DNA of 41,618 nt, from positions 1 through 41,618 of the forward strand of contig JALQYS010000474.1 in the NCBI GenBank assembly GCA_023254015.1, in the 5' to 3' direction. Shown one piece after another: positions 19,421 to 30,804 of the stretch. Under the pieces are notes generated by a model. It was given only the letters and a program-made list of their open reading frames with translations, was not told where the DNA came from and did no database searches. A program made the position numbers and the translations under genes. The stretch's first letter is position 1. Every line of letters starts with the position of its first letter. The stretch is from Paracoccaceae bacterium. GTDB lineage: Bacteria; Pseudomonadota; Alphaproteobacteria; Rhodobacterales; Rhodobacteraceae.

Positions 19421-20446
19421 ATGCGTGCCCTTCTTGCCCTTTGCCTTGCGGCGTTGGCCATGACCGGGGCAACCAAAGCCCCGGCACAGATGCTGCATTT
19501 CGAGGCCTTGGATGGCTGGGAAACAGACGATCACCGCGCGGCGTTGACGGCCTTTCTGGAAACCTGCGACAAGCTGACAGATCCGGATTGGCGCCCGATC
19601 TGCGCCTTTGCCGCCGACGCCGGGGCCTCTGACGCCTCGGCCAAGGCTTTTTTTGAATTGTTCTTCAAGCCCGTCATCATCGGCACGCCCCCGGCCCTGT
19701 TCACCGGCTATTACGAACCAGAACTGAACGGCTCGCTCACCCGATCCTCGCGCTTCGCCTATCCGATCTACCGCAAGCCGCCGGAATTGATCGAAGGTCA
19801 GGTCTATCTTGACCGCGCTGCAATCGAGGCGGGCGCCCTGCGCGGCCGCGGGCTGGAACTCGCCTGGCTGGAAGATCCGGTGGAGTTGTATTTCCTGCAA
19901 GTTCAGGGCTCGGGCCGCATCCGCCTTCCTGACGGGCGGGTGATGCGCGTCGGGTACGGCGGCAAGAACGGGCATCCCTATCGGTCGGTCGGGGCCGAGA
20001 TGATCCGCCGTGGCACCCATACGCCAGATGAGGTTTCCGCCCAGGAGATCAAGGCCTGGGTCCGGCGGAGCGGCAGCAGTGGCAGCGCCATGCTCAACCA
20101 CAACCCGTCTTATGTGTTCTTCCGCAAGCTGGATGAACTGCCGGCCGACAAGGGGCCCATCGGGGCCATGGGCCGTTCGATCACCCCGCTCCGCTCTGTC
20201 GCCATCGATCCTGACTATACCCCCCTTGGCGCCCCGGTCTGGATCGAGAAAGACGGTGCCGATCCCTTGCGTCGCCTGATGGTCGCGCAGGACACCGGCG
20301 GGGCGATCAAGGGGATGCAGCGGGCGGATATCTTCTATGGCACAGGCGATGCGGCTGGGAATGCCGCCGGAACGGTCAAGGATGGAGGGCGGATGATCGT
20401 GCTTTTGCCCATCGACCGCGCCTATGCCATGCTGCCGGAGGGCTGA
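19421..20446 (+). CDS. mltA: Membrane-bound lytic murein transglycosylase A
   Basis: LFTGYYEPELNGSLTRSSRFAYPIYRKP, IRLPDGRVMRVGYGGKNGHPYRSVG, NPSYVFFR, AQDTGGAIKGMQRADIFYGTGDAAG (3D domain). Confidence 0.95.
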   Translation: MRALLALCLAALAMTGATKAPAQMLHFEALDGWETDDHRAALTAFLETCDKLTDPDWRPICAFAADAGASDASAKAFFELFFKPVIIGTPPALFTGYYEPELNGSLTRSSRFAYPIYRKPPELIEGQVYLDRAAIEAGALRGRGLELAWLEDPVELYFLQVQGSGRIRLPDGRVMRVGYGGKNGHPYRSVGAEMIRRGTHTPDEVSAQEIKAWVRRSGSSGSAMLNHNPSYVFFRKLDELPADKGPIGAMGRSITPLRSVAIDPDYTPLGAPVWIEKDGADPLRRLMVAQDTGGAIKGMQRADIFYGTGDAAGNAAGTVKDGGRMIVLLPIDRAYAMLPEG

Positions 20447-20449
20447 GCC

Positions 20450-21061
20450 ATGGTTCGCCGTCGGTCGCTGCGCCCCGAGGAACAAGAAGTCTGGGCTGCC
20501 GTTGCCCGCACGGCCCGGCCCATGCACCCGGGCCGCCAGTTGTTCCTGAAAGAGGTCGAAACGCCCGCCCATGCCGTGCCCCTCCACCCCGAGGCGCCCG
20601 ACCCTCAGGGCCATGCCCACCCGCGCGTGCCGCTGTTCCGTCTGGGCGAAAAGACCAAGGCAACAACCCGGATCGATCTGACGCCCTCGCCGTCCGAAGC
20701 GCTCGCAGCCGCGCCCTTGCAGATGGATGCCAAGACCCACGGCAAGATGACAAAGGGCAAGCTGATGCCCGAGGCCCGGCTTGACCTGCACGGCATGACC
20801 CTTTCCGAGGCGCATCCCGAACTGATCCGTTTCGTCCTGAATGCCCAGTCCGATGGGTTGCGTCTGGTGCTGGTCATCACCGGCAAGGGCAAACGCGGCG
20901 AGGATATCGGCCCGATCCCCCAACGCATGGGTGTTTTGCGCCATCAGGTGCCGCACTGGTTGCGTCTGCCGCCCTTGGGACAGGCCGTCTTGCAGGTGGC
21001 CGAAGCCCATCTGCGCCACGGCGGTTCGGGTGCCTATTACGTCTATCTGCGTCGCCGCTGA
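20450..21061 (+). CDS. Smr (small MutS-related) domain protein
   Basis: ARLDLHGMTLSEAHPELIRFVLNAQSDGLRLVLVITGKGKRGEDIGPIPQRMGVLRHQVPHWLR...GGSGAYYVYLRRR. Confidence 0.93.
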   Translation: MVRRRSLRPEEQEVWAAVARTARPMHPGRQLFLKEVETPAHAVPLHPEAPDPQGHAHPRVPLFRLGEKTKATTRIDLTPSPSEALAAAPLQMDAKTHGKMTKGKLMPEARLDLHGMTLSEAHPELIRFVLNAQSDGLRLVLVITGKGKRGEDIGPIPQRMGVLRHQVPHWLRLPPLGQAVLQVAEAHLRHGGSGAYYVYLRRR

Positions 21062-22162
21062 TTACTGGTTCACGCCCGCCGCAATCTGGGCCACCGGAGT
21101 CAGCACGATCTGCGTGGCATTCTGCACCGACATCACCACACCTGAGACCAGACCCACGCGCCGCGCCCGGTCATCCTCGAACGCTCCTTCGATCTGGCCC
21201 ACGCTGTCGATCAGCTTTATCAGGGCCGGGCTGTCGCCCAAGGTGAAATGCCCCGCCCCCTCACTGAACTCGCTGACATCCAGAAAGGTGACTTTCAGGT
21301 CGGCCACTTTCGACACATCCGACAAGGATCCCAGCCGTTCGGTCTGGCCCGTCAGCCGCGCCGACAGGCCCAGCATCCTGTCGCGGTCCGAGCCGACGAT
21401 CAGGAAGGGCTGCGGCAACTCCTTCATCGCACGGGCCTGCGAGCGAAAGACCTCTACGTCGATATCCGGGGAAATCAGGATTACCCCTGCCAGACGGTCA
21501 AGCGCCGGGCCCTTGCCGCGAATGGCGCTTTGGCGCAGGGCCTCCATGGCCAGGTTTGACCCCATGGAATGTGCCACCAGCAGAATGCGGCGCGCGCCGG
21601 CAGCGGCCACTTCATTGATCAGCGCCTCCAGCCCGTCGCGGGCGAACATTGCTGAATCACGGTCATAGACATAGCCAAGCGGCTTGGCCGCCGATGGCCA
21701 GGCATAGTGCACCACAGCCCCCGGCAGTTCCAGATCGTGCGAAAACTGCGCGATGCGATACAGGCCTTCCGAAAAGTTGTTGTTGTAGCCGTGAACAAAG
21801 ATCACCGCTTCATTGCCATGGACTGCCAATTGCCGCTTCAGATCGGCGCGGAAAGCGTCATCCTGCGGATAGAGCACTTCTTTTGTCGTCAGGAAATGCC
21901 GCGTGGCGTCAGGTTTTTCAAACCGGCTGGGCCAGTTGATCTCGCCCGGTTCGCGTCTTGGCGGGATCGAGATGTCATAACGGGCAAAGCGCATTTCCTC
22001 TGACCGTTCCGGCCCAAAGCCGCCTGCCGTCATCTCGCGCGTCGTGCCGATGAACACCGGGGTCACATCTCCCACCGCTGCCGCCGATGGGTCATAGCTG
22101 ATGGTGCCGCGCGGAGTGCAGGCGACAAGCAGGCTCAGGGCAAGGGCGAGGGTGATCCGCAA
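21062..22162 (-). CDS. Alpha/beta hydrolase, DUF900-like lipoprotein
   Basis: N-terminal signal/lipobox (ALALSLLVACTP); PVFIGTTREMT; AVIFVHGYNNNFSEGLYRIAQFSHD; LLVAHSMGSNLAMEAL. Confidence 0.87.
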   Translation of the reverse strand: MRITLALALSLLVACTPRGTISYDPSAAAVGDVTPVFIGTTREMTAGGFGPERSEEMRFARYDISIPPRREPGEINWPSRFEKPDATRHFLTTKEVLYPQDDAFRADLKRQLAVHGNEAVIFVHGYNNNFSEGLYRIAQFSHDLELPGAVVHYAWPSAAKPLGYVYDRDSAMFARDGLEALINEVAAAGARRILLVAHSMGSNLAMEALRQSAIRGKGPALDRLAGVILISPDIDVEVFRSQARAMKELPQPFLIVGSDRDRMLGLSARLTGQTERLGSLSDVSKVADLKVTFLDVSEFSEGAGHFTLGDSPALIKLIDSVGQIEGAFEDDRARRVGLVSGVVMSVQNATQIVLTPVAQIAAGVNQ

Positions 22163-22171
22163 AAGGCTTAC

Positions 22172-23466
<1,295 letters not shown>

Positions 23467-23470
<4 letters not shown>

Positions 23471-24024
23471 TTCGCGATGGTCTCCACCGTCAGGTTGCCA
23501 TTGGTGTACACGCAGATATCAGCCGCAATCGCCATGGCCTTGCGGGCGATCTCTTCTGCGGGCAGATCGGTTTGCATAAGCCCGCGCGCGGCGGCCAGCG
23601 CAAAATTTCCGCCCGATCCTATGGCAGCCACGTCATGTTCCGGCTCCAGGACATCGCCCGCGCCGGTAATGACGAAAAGATCGGCGCCATCGGTGACGAT
23701 CAGCATGGCCTCGAGGTTGCGCAGGTATTTGTCCATGCGCCAGTCCTTAGCCAGCTCTACACAGGCACGCGCCAACTGACCCGGGGCGGATTCCAGCTTT
23801 TTCTCCAGCCTTTCCAGCAGGGTAAAGGCATCGGCCGTTGATCCCGCAAAGCCGCAGACCACACCGTGACCACCGGGCGACAGCCGGCGCACCTTGCGGG
23901 CTGTTCCCTTGATGACGGTATTGCCCAGCGAAACCTGCCCATCGCCTGCCACCACAACCTGTCCGCCCCGCCGCACCGCCAGAATGGTCGTGCCGTGCCA
24001 GCCGGGGAATTTGTCGTCCGCCAT
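23467..24024 (-). CDS. hslV: ATP-dependent protease subunit HslV
   Basis: [48 protein letters not shown]; catalytic Thr in GTT. Confidence 0.97.
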
Positions 24025-24073
24025 GGGTCTCTCCATCGTTTGGGCCAATATGAAAGCGCGGATCGGAAAACAA

Positions 24074-24099
24074 AAGGGCGGCCGCGATGGACCGCCCTT
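24074..24099 (-). terminator. Intrinsic terminator downstream of trxA
   Basis: AAGGGCGG-(10 nt)-CCGCCCTT followed on the minus strand by TTTTGTTTTCC. Confidence 0.7.
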
Positions 24100-24120
24100 C
24101 CGGATGAGGTTTTCCGCCGA

Positions 24121-24447
24121 TCAGATTGCCGACTGAATCCAGTTGGCCAGCGCCGCCTTGGGGGCCGCGCCGATCTTGTTCGACACCACCTGCCCATCCT
24201 TGAACAGGAACAGCGCCGGAATGCCGCGAACGCCCAACACGGCCGGGCTGTCGGGGTTTTCGTCTACGTTGACCTTCACGATCTTGACCTTGCCGGCGTA
24301 TTCTGCAGCCAGTTCTTCAAGCGCCGGGCCGATCTGGCGGCACGGTCCGCACCATTCGGCCCAGAAATCGACCACGACGGGAATATCCGACTTGCGCACT
24401 TCGGCGTCGAAGGTTGCATCGGTGACGGCGACGGTATTGGCACCCAT
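24121..24447 (-). CDS. trxA: Thioredoxin
   Basis: [49 protein letters not shown]. Confidence 0.97.
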   Translation of the reverse strand: MGANTVAVTDATFDAEVRKSDIPVVVDFWAEWCGPCRQIGPALEELAAEYAGKVKIVKVNVDENPDSPAVLGVRGIPALFLFKDGQVVSNKIGAAPKAALANWIQSAI

Positions 24448-24505
24448 GGCGGGACTCCCGAGAAAAAATATCAGGAACCAAAGCTAGGGAACTGGGGCCG
24501 GAAGG

Positions 24506-27500
24506 TCAAGGGATCGCGGTGCGCTGCAGGGCTGCAGTCACGACTTCGGGATCAAGCGGCATCAGTTGCGCTGTCGCCGTCCAGAGGATCTGGGCCTCGA
24601 TCGGGCGGTCGGGGTAGATCTGCCGCATTGCGGTGACATATGCCCCCATCTGCCGCAAAAGGCCTTCGGGCACCTGATCGGGGTGATCGGGGACCCGGGC
24701 GTTCGACTTGAAGTCCACCACAACCACCCGGTCCTGCCCCACCACAAGCCGGTCGATCGTTCCAACGAGCACGCTTGTGCCTATGGGGGCGACGAAGGGC
24801 ACCTCGGCCAGTGTGTCGGGCGTAAACAGCCATGCGAGTGCCGGGTTTTCCAGCACCTTCCGGGCAACGGCCAGCGCCTCGTCACGCAGCGCGGCGTCGG
24901 TGATCAGCGCTTCGGCCATGTGGGGCCATGCGTCGGGCTGCGATTGCGGCAAGTGTTCCAGCAAGAGGTGGATCGCCGTGCCGCGGGTCTTGGCTGCGTC
25001 CTCGGACAGGTCCAGACCCTCGCCGGGCAGGGCCTTGGCCCCGCCAAGGTCAGAGGGCGACAAGGGCTGCACGGGGCGGGCAGCCTCGGCCGCCGGGGTC
25101 AGCGCCCAGGCGGGCAAGGTGGTGCTTTGGACTGCGGGTGCCAGTTCCATCTGCCGATCTGCTGGCCAAGCGCCATTGGCCCAGCGCAACACGCCGCCCG
25201 AAACGGGCCCGGCACCCAGCGCAAGCATCGCCTTCTCAACCAGCCGATACCAGCACCAGTCCTGCAGGGGCTTGGGTTCGGGTGGCTTGCCGGTGGCTGT
25301 CTTGGCCTCGCCCGCGCCGGCAACGATCAGCCAGGTGCGTGCGCGGGTGAGCGCAACATACAAAAGCCGCGCGCTTTCTGCGGCTTGATCGGCCTTGCGC
25401 AGCGCGCGGGTCTCGCGGATGGCGGGGGGCGAGGCATCGGCGGGGGTTTTCCACACGGGCAGACCCTGCGGGAGGCGATAGATTTCGTCGCGGTCCTGCG
25501 GGTTGCGGTCGGTGGTGTCGGGCAGAATGACAATCGGCGCTTCCAGCCCCTTTGCGCCATGCACCGTCATTACCCGGATCTTGTCGCCCGCGCCTTCCAT
25601 CTGGCGCTTCACCGTAATGTCGTCGGTTTCCATCCAGATCAGAAAGCCGGTCAGGCTGGGCACGTCGGTCTGTTCATAGCCCAGTGCCTGCGAGAGCAAT
25701 TCGTCAATCCCGTCCTCGGCCTCATCTCCCAGTCGGGCGAGAAGGCGGGCCCTGCCCTGATGCCGCGTCAGCGCGCGATCCAGAAGGTCGAAGGGCCGCA
25801 GAAAGTCGGCCTGATCGCGCAGATCGGCCAACATGGCGAAAGCGTCACTATTCGGCGCCTTGTGACGCATTTCCTCCCAGAGATAGCCCTTCCGGCCATG
25901 AGCAAGGCGAAAGAGTTGATCCTCGCTCCATCCGCACAGGGGCGAGCGCAGGACGGCTGCCAGCGAAAGGTCATCTTCGGGGGTGGCCAGAAACGACAGA
26001 AGCGCCGCCAGATCCTTTACCGCCAGTTCCGCCGCCAGCTTGAGCCGGTCGGCCCCGGCGATAGGCAGACGCTGAGCCTTGCAGGCACGGATGATTTCCG
26101 AAAACAGCCCGGACCGGCGCTGAACAAGGATCAGGAAGTCGCCGGCGTGAACCGGGCGCGGCGTGCCGTCCTCGTCTGGAATTTGCGTCCCCGAGGCGAT
26201 CAACCGGGCGATCTCTGCCGCGATCCTGTCGGCAAGCTGCGCGGTGTGATGGGTTTCGCTGACCAGATCGACAGGGTCATCCCAACTCTTGTCCTCTTCG
26301 GCTTTCACCGGTTCGATCAGCGGCCACAGATCGACGCGGCCGGGAAGGCCACTCTTGAAGGCGATATGACCGGGGTTGATACCCAGCGCCTGAAGGAAGC
26401 CATCGGCAAAGGTTGCGTCCACCACCTGCAAGACCGCCGCGGCAGAGCGGAAGGAATATTGCAGCTCCATGTCCTGAAACTGCTTGCCAGCCGCCCTGAA
26501 CCTGTCCCGGAACAGGGCGTGCTTTTCGTCAAAGGCGGCCACATCGGCGCCCTGGAATGAATAGATCGACTGTTTCTTGTCACCGACCACGAACAGCGTG
26601 CGATCCCGGTCGCCCCCGGCCCCTTCACCCGCGGTATATTCTGCCGCCAGAAGCTCGATCACCTTCCACTGGTCGGGTGAGGTGTCCTGCGCCTCATCCA
26701 CCAGAATGTGGTCGATCCCGCCATCCAATCGATAGAGGACCCAGGCCGCCACCCCGGGATCGGTCAGCAGACCGCGCGCGCGCGCGATCAGGTCGTCAAA
26801 GTCAAGCCAACCGCGCGCTGCCTTGGCGCGTTCGTAAAGCGGCAGGAAGGCGGCGGCAAAACGGTGCAGGGCCTGTGTCCGGGCAACCGCGTCCAGCGCG
26901 ACAAACTTCTCTCGCGTCTCGGCGATGCGAGCGAACAGGCTGGCCAGGCGGTTGGCCAGGGGGCCCAGCGCCTTGACGGTGTCGCCGGTCGGGAGGTTCT
27001 TTTTCACCGTGCCGGCCTTGGTCAGGCAGGCCTCTTCCAGCATCCTGACGATCTTGCTTCCGTCTGTGGCAAAGTCGATCCGGGCGAGGGCTGCGGCGAG
27101 GTCGGTATCGGTCTTCTTGCCACGCTGAAGGATGGGAAGGCATGCGGCGATCAGGTCTGCCTCGTCCCCCAACAGGCATTGGCCAATTACCGAGGGCAGG
27201 GTTTCGTCGGGTTTCAGACCAAAGGCTGCCTTCAGTTCGGCCTCGATCGGCAGGCGGGCAAAGCTGTGGCGGGCACCTGTGACCTGTTCCATCAGCGCGG
27301 TGAAATCTTCGCCGCTATAGACCGCCGCCACCTCGCGCATCACCTCGGGCGCGCGGGTTTCGGCCATTTCCTCGATGATCTGGGCACGCAACAGGCGGGC
27401 GGCGCGGTCGTCCAGTTCGGAAAATCCGGGCGACACGCCGGCCTCCAGCGGGAAGCGGCGCAGAAGCGTGGCGCAAAAGCTGTGGATGGTCTGGATGCGA

Positions 27501-27856
27501 AGGCCGCCCGGCGTTTCAAGGGCGCGGGCAAAGAGCCGCCGGGCGCGGGCAAGATCCTCGGGGCCGAACTGCGGTCCTTCGCCCAGATCGGTCAGATCCT
27601 TGCGCAAGGCGTCATCGGGGCGCATCGCCCAGCCGCCCAGCCGCTGGAACAGGCGGTTCTGCATCTCGGTCGCGGCGGCCTTGGTGTAGGTCAGACAGAG
27701 GATGCGCTGCGGTTCGACCCCGCGGAGCAAAAGCCGCGCCACCCGGTCGATCAGCACCCGTGTCTTGCCCGAGCCTGCATTGGCGGCAACCCAGGTGCTG
27801 GCAAAGGGCTCGGCGGCCTGAACCTGCCGTTCGGTGGCGTCATCGCGCAGAGTCAT
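24506..27856 (-). CDS. addA: Double-strand break repair helicase AddA
   Basis: UvrD-like motifs (VAANAGSGKTRVLIDRVARLLL, ILCLTYTKAAATEMQNRL, ILVDEAQDTSPDQWKVI, VMTVHGAKGLEAPIVILPDT) and PD-(D/E)XK nuclease tail (VVVVDFKSNARVP). Confidence 0.97.
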   Translation of the reverse strand: MTLRDDATERQVQAAEPFASTWVAANAGSGKTRVLIDRVARLLLRGVEPQRILCLTYTKAAATEMQNRLFQRLGGWAMRPDDALRKDLTDLGEGPQFGPEDLARARRLFARALETPGGLRIQTIHSFCATLLRRFPLEAGVSPGFSELDDRAARLLRAQIIEEMAETRAPEVMREVAAVYSGEDFTALMEQVTGARHSFARLPIEAELKAAFGLKPDETLPSVIGQCLLGDEADLIAACLPILQRGKKTDTDLAAALARIDFATDGSKIVRMLEEACLTKAGTVKKNLPTGDTVKALGPLANRLASLFARIAETREKFVALDAVARTQALHRFAAAFLPLYERAKAARGWLDFDDLIARARGLLTDPGVAAWVLYRLDGGIDHILVDEAQDTSPDQWKVIELLAAEYTAGEGAGGDRDRTLFVVGDKKQSIYSFQGADVAAFDEKHALFRDRFRAAGKQFQDMELQYSFRSAAAVLQVVDATFADGFLQALGINPGHIAFKSGLPGRVDLWPLIEPVKAEEDKSWDDPVDLVSETHHTAQLADRIAAEIARLIASGTQIPDEDGTPRPVHAGDFLILVQRRSGLFSEIIRACKAQRLPIAGADRLKLAAELAVKDLAALLSFLATPEDDLSLAAVLRSPLCGWSEDQLFRLAHGRKGYLWEEMRHKAPNSDAFAMLADLRDQADFLRPFDLLDRALTRHQGRARLLARLGDEAEDGIDELLSQALGYEQTDVPSLTGFLIWMETDDITVKRQMEGAGDKIRVMTVHGAKGLEAPIVILPDTTDRNPQDRDEIYRLPQGLPVWKTPADASPPAIRETRALRKADQAAESARLLYVALTRARTWLIVAGAGEAKTATGKPPEPKPLQDWCWYRLVEKAMLALGAGPVSGGVLRWANGAWPADRQMELAPAVQSTTLPAWALTPAAEAARPVQPLSPSDLGGAKALPGEGLDLSEDAAKTRGTAIHLLLEHLPQSQPDAWPHMAEALITDAALRDEALAVARKVLENPALAWLFTPDTLAEVPFVAPIGTSVLVGTIDRLVVGQDRVVVVDFKSNARVPDHPDQVPEGLLRQMGAYVTAMRQIYPDRPIEAQILWTATAQLMPLDPEVVTAALQRTAIP

Positions 27857-30804
27857 GGTGTGTCATCTCCCACGTCCTCGGGGGTGGCGCGGTCGGTCAT
27901 CTGCCACTCGCCGTAGCGCGCAAGGTGATCATAGTCGCCCTCGATCCGTTCTGCAAAGACCGCCCGTCGGGCAGCATAGCCGGTGGAGCGCTGGGCATAG
28001 CGGGTGATCAGCCGAAGGAACTTTTCCCATTCGCCGTCGATATCCACCTCTTCGCGGGTGCTTTCGACCACCTTGTCGCCACTGCCAAGGCCGATATAGG
28101 CAAAACTTGCAACCTCGGTCGGGCCCAGATCGGCAAAGCCGCCGCGTTCGACCATGGCGGCGGTCAGACGCAGCTGTTTTTCAAAGCTGTTCTGTTGTGG
28201 TTTGGAGGGCGGTGTACCGGTCTTGTAATCGATCAGATGCAGCCGGCCGTCGGGCAGGGCGTCGATCCGGTCGGGTTTGCCGGCAAGGGTAAAGCTGCGC
28301 TGCAGATCGGGCAGGTCGATCTGCAGGGCGCCGGGTTTTTCAAGAACCACGGGCGTGCCGCCGTGCCTGGCGTCTTGCGTCAGGAAATGTTCGGTCGCGC
28401 GGGCCAGACGCGACAGCCAAAGCATCCGTGCCGCTGGAAAGGGTGTTCCTTCGGTCAGGACATCAGCGGCAATGGACAAAAGCCGCACGCGGGCAGCCTC
28501 GCGGGTTTCGCCTTCGGGGCGGTTACGGACGAATTGTTCCAGAATGTCGTGCAGGATGGACCCGCGGTCGCGCGGATCGGGGGCGGCGCGCAAGGGGTCT
28601 AGCGGACGCAGGCGCAGCACATGGCGGGCGTAGATGGCATAGGGGTCGCGGATCAGTCGGGTGATCTCGGTCAGCGAGAGCCGGTCGGGACGGGCGGCGA
28701 CCGGGGGACGAGGGGCCGGGCGGGGAGCCGGCGGCTCGGCCTTGACGGGGCGGTCCATCGCCTGCGCCCATTGCACCCAGGCAGCGCCCCGGCTGCGCAT
28801 TGCCTTCAGCGCTTCTTCGCCGCTTCTTTGTGGCAGACCGGCCATCAGGTTCTGCAACCGGTTCAACCAGCGCGAAGGCACGGTCTGCGCCTCGGCGTCT
28901 CGGGTGGCGCGGGTCAGAACCACCTGTGGCGCGCCAATGGCCTGTTGAAAATCATGCGCGGCAAGGCCGATCTGGCGTTCGGGCAGCAAAAGGCCGGCGT
29001 CCTTGCGCATCTTGCGGTTCAGCCAGGGGTCGGGATCGGGCAGCTTGGGCCAGACGCCATCATTGAGCCCGCCCAGCACCACCAGATCGGCGCCTTGCAC
29101 CCGGGCTTCCAGCGTGCCCCAGATCATCACCCGCGGGTGGGGCTGCACGGTTTCGCGAACCTCGCCCTTTGCGACGATTGCCTCGAACAGGTCGCAATAG
29201 GCCGCCGGATCAAAGTTGCCGCCGTGCGGTGACTCATCTTGCAGCTCGGCAAACAGCTTGGCTGCGCTTTCGCCGGCTTCTTTCTGCCAGAGACCGCCGC
29301 TGCCCTCGGGTGCGTCGCCGCGCGCAATCGCCTCTGACAGATCGCGGTGCAGCGCGACCATGGCCGAAAGCGGTTGCGTGGGTACCGGTTCGAACCTGTC
29401 GATGATCGTGCCAAGGAGCCCGGCCCAGGCTATGGCAGCCGGATCGTTTCGGCTTTCGGCCCAGCGCAAGAGGGCTGTCCCGGTGGGGAATACCGGGCCG
29501 TGGCGGCGGATCGACAGTTCCAGATCGCGTGTCAGGCGCAGATGGGTGCCCCTGTCCCCGCCCGAGGCCGTCAACGGGTGCTTGAGGAGCGCGAGAAGCT
29601 GATCGGCCGTCAGCTTGCCGCCCAAGGCCCGCGCGATCTGGCGAAGGAACCTGCCGGGTGGTGACAGGGCGAGTGGCCGACCGGCCGAATCGTCGGGCAA
29701 GATGCCCCAGCGGTCCAGCGCCGCAGTCACCTGCCGGGTCAGCACCCGGTCGGGCGAGATCAGGGCGGCCGTCTTGCTGTCTTCCACGGCCTTTCGCAGG
29801 ATCAGGGCGATCGACAGGGCCTCGACCCGTGTCGAGGGCGCCTCGATCAGCGTCAGGGCTTCGGTTGCGGCGCCGAGGTCGGGCAGGTGTGGCCCTTCGG
29901 TCAGCCATTGGTCGGTCACCGGAGCCGGGCGAAGGGCCAGAGAGACCAGTGCATTCCGGGCAGGTGAAGGTGCAGGGGCGTTGCGCCAGGGCTGCACGCT
30001 GGCCGGTTGCTGCGACAGGCGGTCAAGGATGCGGCGGAAGCGATACTGGGGGTGATCTTCGGCGGTCAGAGCGTCATCCATCTGGTCCCAGACCCGCTCT
30101 GGCGTGTCAAAATCGAACCCCGGCAGCACCAGCGCGCCTTGCGGTAGCGCCGCAACCAGCTCCATCAGCCGCAGTGTCGTGCCGCGCGAACCGGTTGAGC
30201 CGGCGATCAGGATCGGGTGTGTTGGCGGGTTGGTGGCCCAGCGTTGTGCCAGTTGCCCGACTGCCATGGCTTGCCGGGCCTCTGCGTCGGGTGTGGCGGT
30301 CTGGTCGAACACCTGCGCCACGATGCCCAGAAAGGCCTGGGTCCGGGCCCAATGCGCGGCATGGTTCGACACGTCCAGTGCAGCCAGTTTCGAGGGGTGC
30401 AGTCCCTCGACATGCATTTCCGCCATCAGCTCTGCCAGACTGTCAGCCAGATCATAGAGGGCATTGCGCGGGGCCAGTTCTGGCTGGGCATCAAGGAGCG
30501 CAGCGATCAGTTGCGCCAGTTCCAACTGACGACGCAGCGGGGGGACGGCGGCAGGAAGAGCGAGGCCGGTGCTGTCGGCCAATTCAGTCACCAGCCGCAA
30601 CCGGGGCAACAGCCGCGCGCCCCTTGCCGCGAACAGATCGGTAACACGGCGGCGCATACGCGTGGTGTTCAGATAGACTTCCACCCGGGCCATGGCCTCG
30701 GGCGGGTGCGAGGCCATACGCTCAATGAGCCCGGACACTAGTTCGGCCGGGAAATCCGTGCCGGGTGCAAGGCCGAAAATACGGGGGCCGTGGGTGTCAA
30801 ACAT
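27853..30804 (-). CDS. addB: Double-strand break repair protein AddB
   Basis: 983 aa, LSLTEITRLIRDPYAIYARHVLRLRPLDPL, C-terminal nuclease LHLIDYKTGTPPSKPQQ; overlaps addA start by 4 nt. Confidence 0.95.
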   Translation of the reverse strand: MFDTHGPRIFGLAPGTDFPAELVSGLIERMASHPPEAMARVEVYLNTTRMRRRVTDLFAARGARLLPRLRLVTELADSTGLALPAAVPPLRRQLELAQLIAALLDAQPELAPRNALYDLADSLAELMAEMHVEGLHPSKLAALDVSNHAAHWARTQAFLGIVAQVFDQTATPDAEARQAMAVGQLAQRWATNPPTHPILIAGSTGSRGTTLRLMELVAALPQGALVLPGFDFDTPERVWDQMDDALTAEDHPQYRFRRILDRLSQQPASVQPWRNAPAPSPARNALVSLALRPAPVTDQWLTEGPHLPDLGAATEALTLIEAPSTRVEALSIALILRKAVEDSKTAALISPDRVLTRQVTAALDRWGILPDDSAGRPLALSPPGRFLRQIARALGGKLTADQLLALLKHPLTASGGDRGTHLRLTRDLELSIRRHGPVFPTGTALLRWAESRNDPAAIAWAGLLGTIIDRFEPVPTQPLSAMVALHRDLSEAIARGDAPEGSGGLWQKEAGESAAKLFAELQDESPHGGNFDPAAYCDLFEAIVAKGEVRETVQPHPRVMIWGTLEARVQGADLVVLGGLNDGVWPKLPDPDPWLNRKMRKDAGLLLPERQIGLAAHDFQQAIGAPQVVLTRATRDAEAQTVPSRWLNRLQNLMAGLPQRSGEEALKAMRSRGAAWVQWAQAMDRPVKAEPPAPRPAPRPPVAARPDRLSLTEITRLIRDPYAIYARHVLRLRPLDPLRAAPDPRDRGSILHDILEQFVRNRPEGETREAARVRLLSIAADVLTEGTPFPAARMLWLSRLARATEHFLTQDARHGGTPVVLEKPGALQIDLPDLQRSFTLAGKPDRIDALPDGRLHLIDYKTGTPPSKPQQNSFEKQLRLTAAMVERGGFADLGPTEVASFAYIGLGSGDKVVESTREEVDIDGEWEKFLRLITRYAQRSTGYAARRAVFAERIEGDYDHLARYGEWQMTDRATPEDVGDDTP

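Noticed and set aside
18650-21019. 938-codon minus-strand ORF spanning Tim44, mltA and Smr genes
   Set aside because: Only the last ~148 codons (18203-18646) are a real gene (FxsA). The rest is antisense to three well-supported genes, with the low-complexity His/Gln/Arg/Gly-rich composition typical of high-GC shadow frames.
24566-26560. 664-aa plus-strand ORF antisense to addA
   Set aside because: Composition looks like a shadow frame, with no recognisable motifs, and AddA on the other strand is unambiguous.
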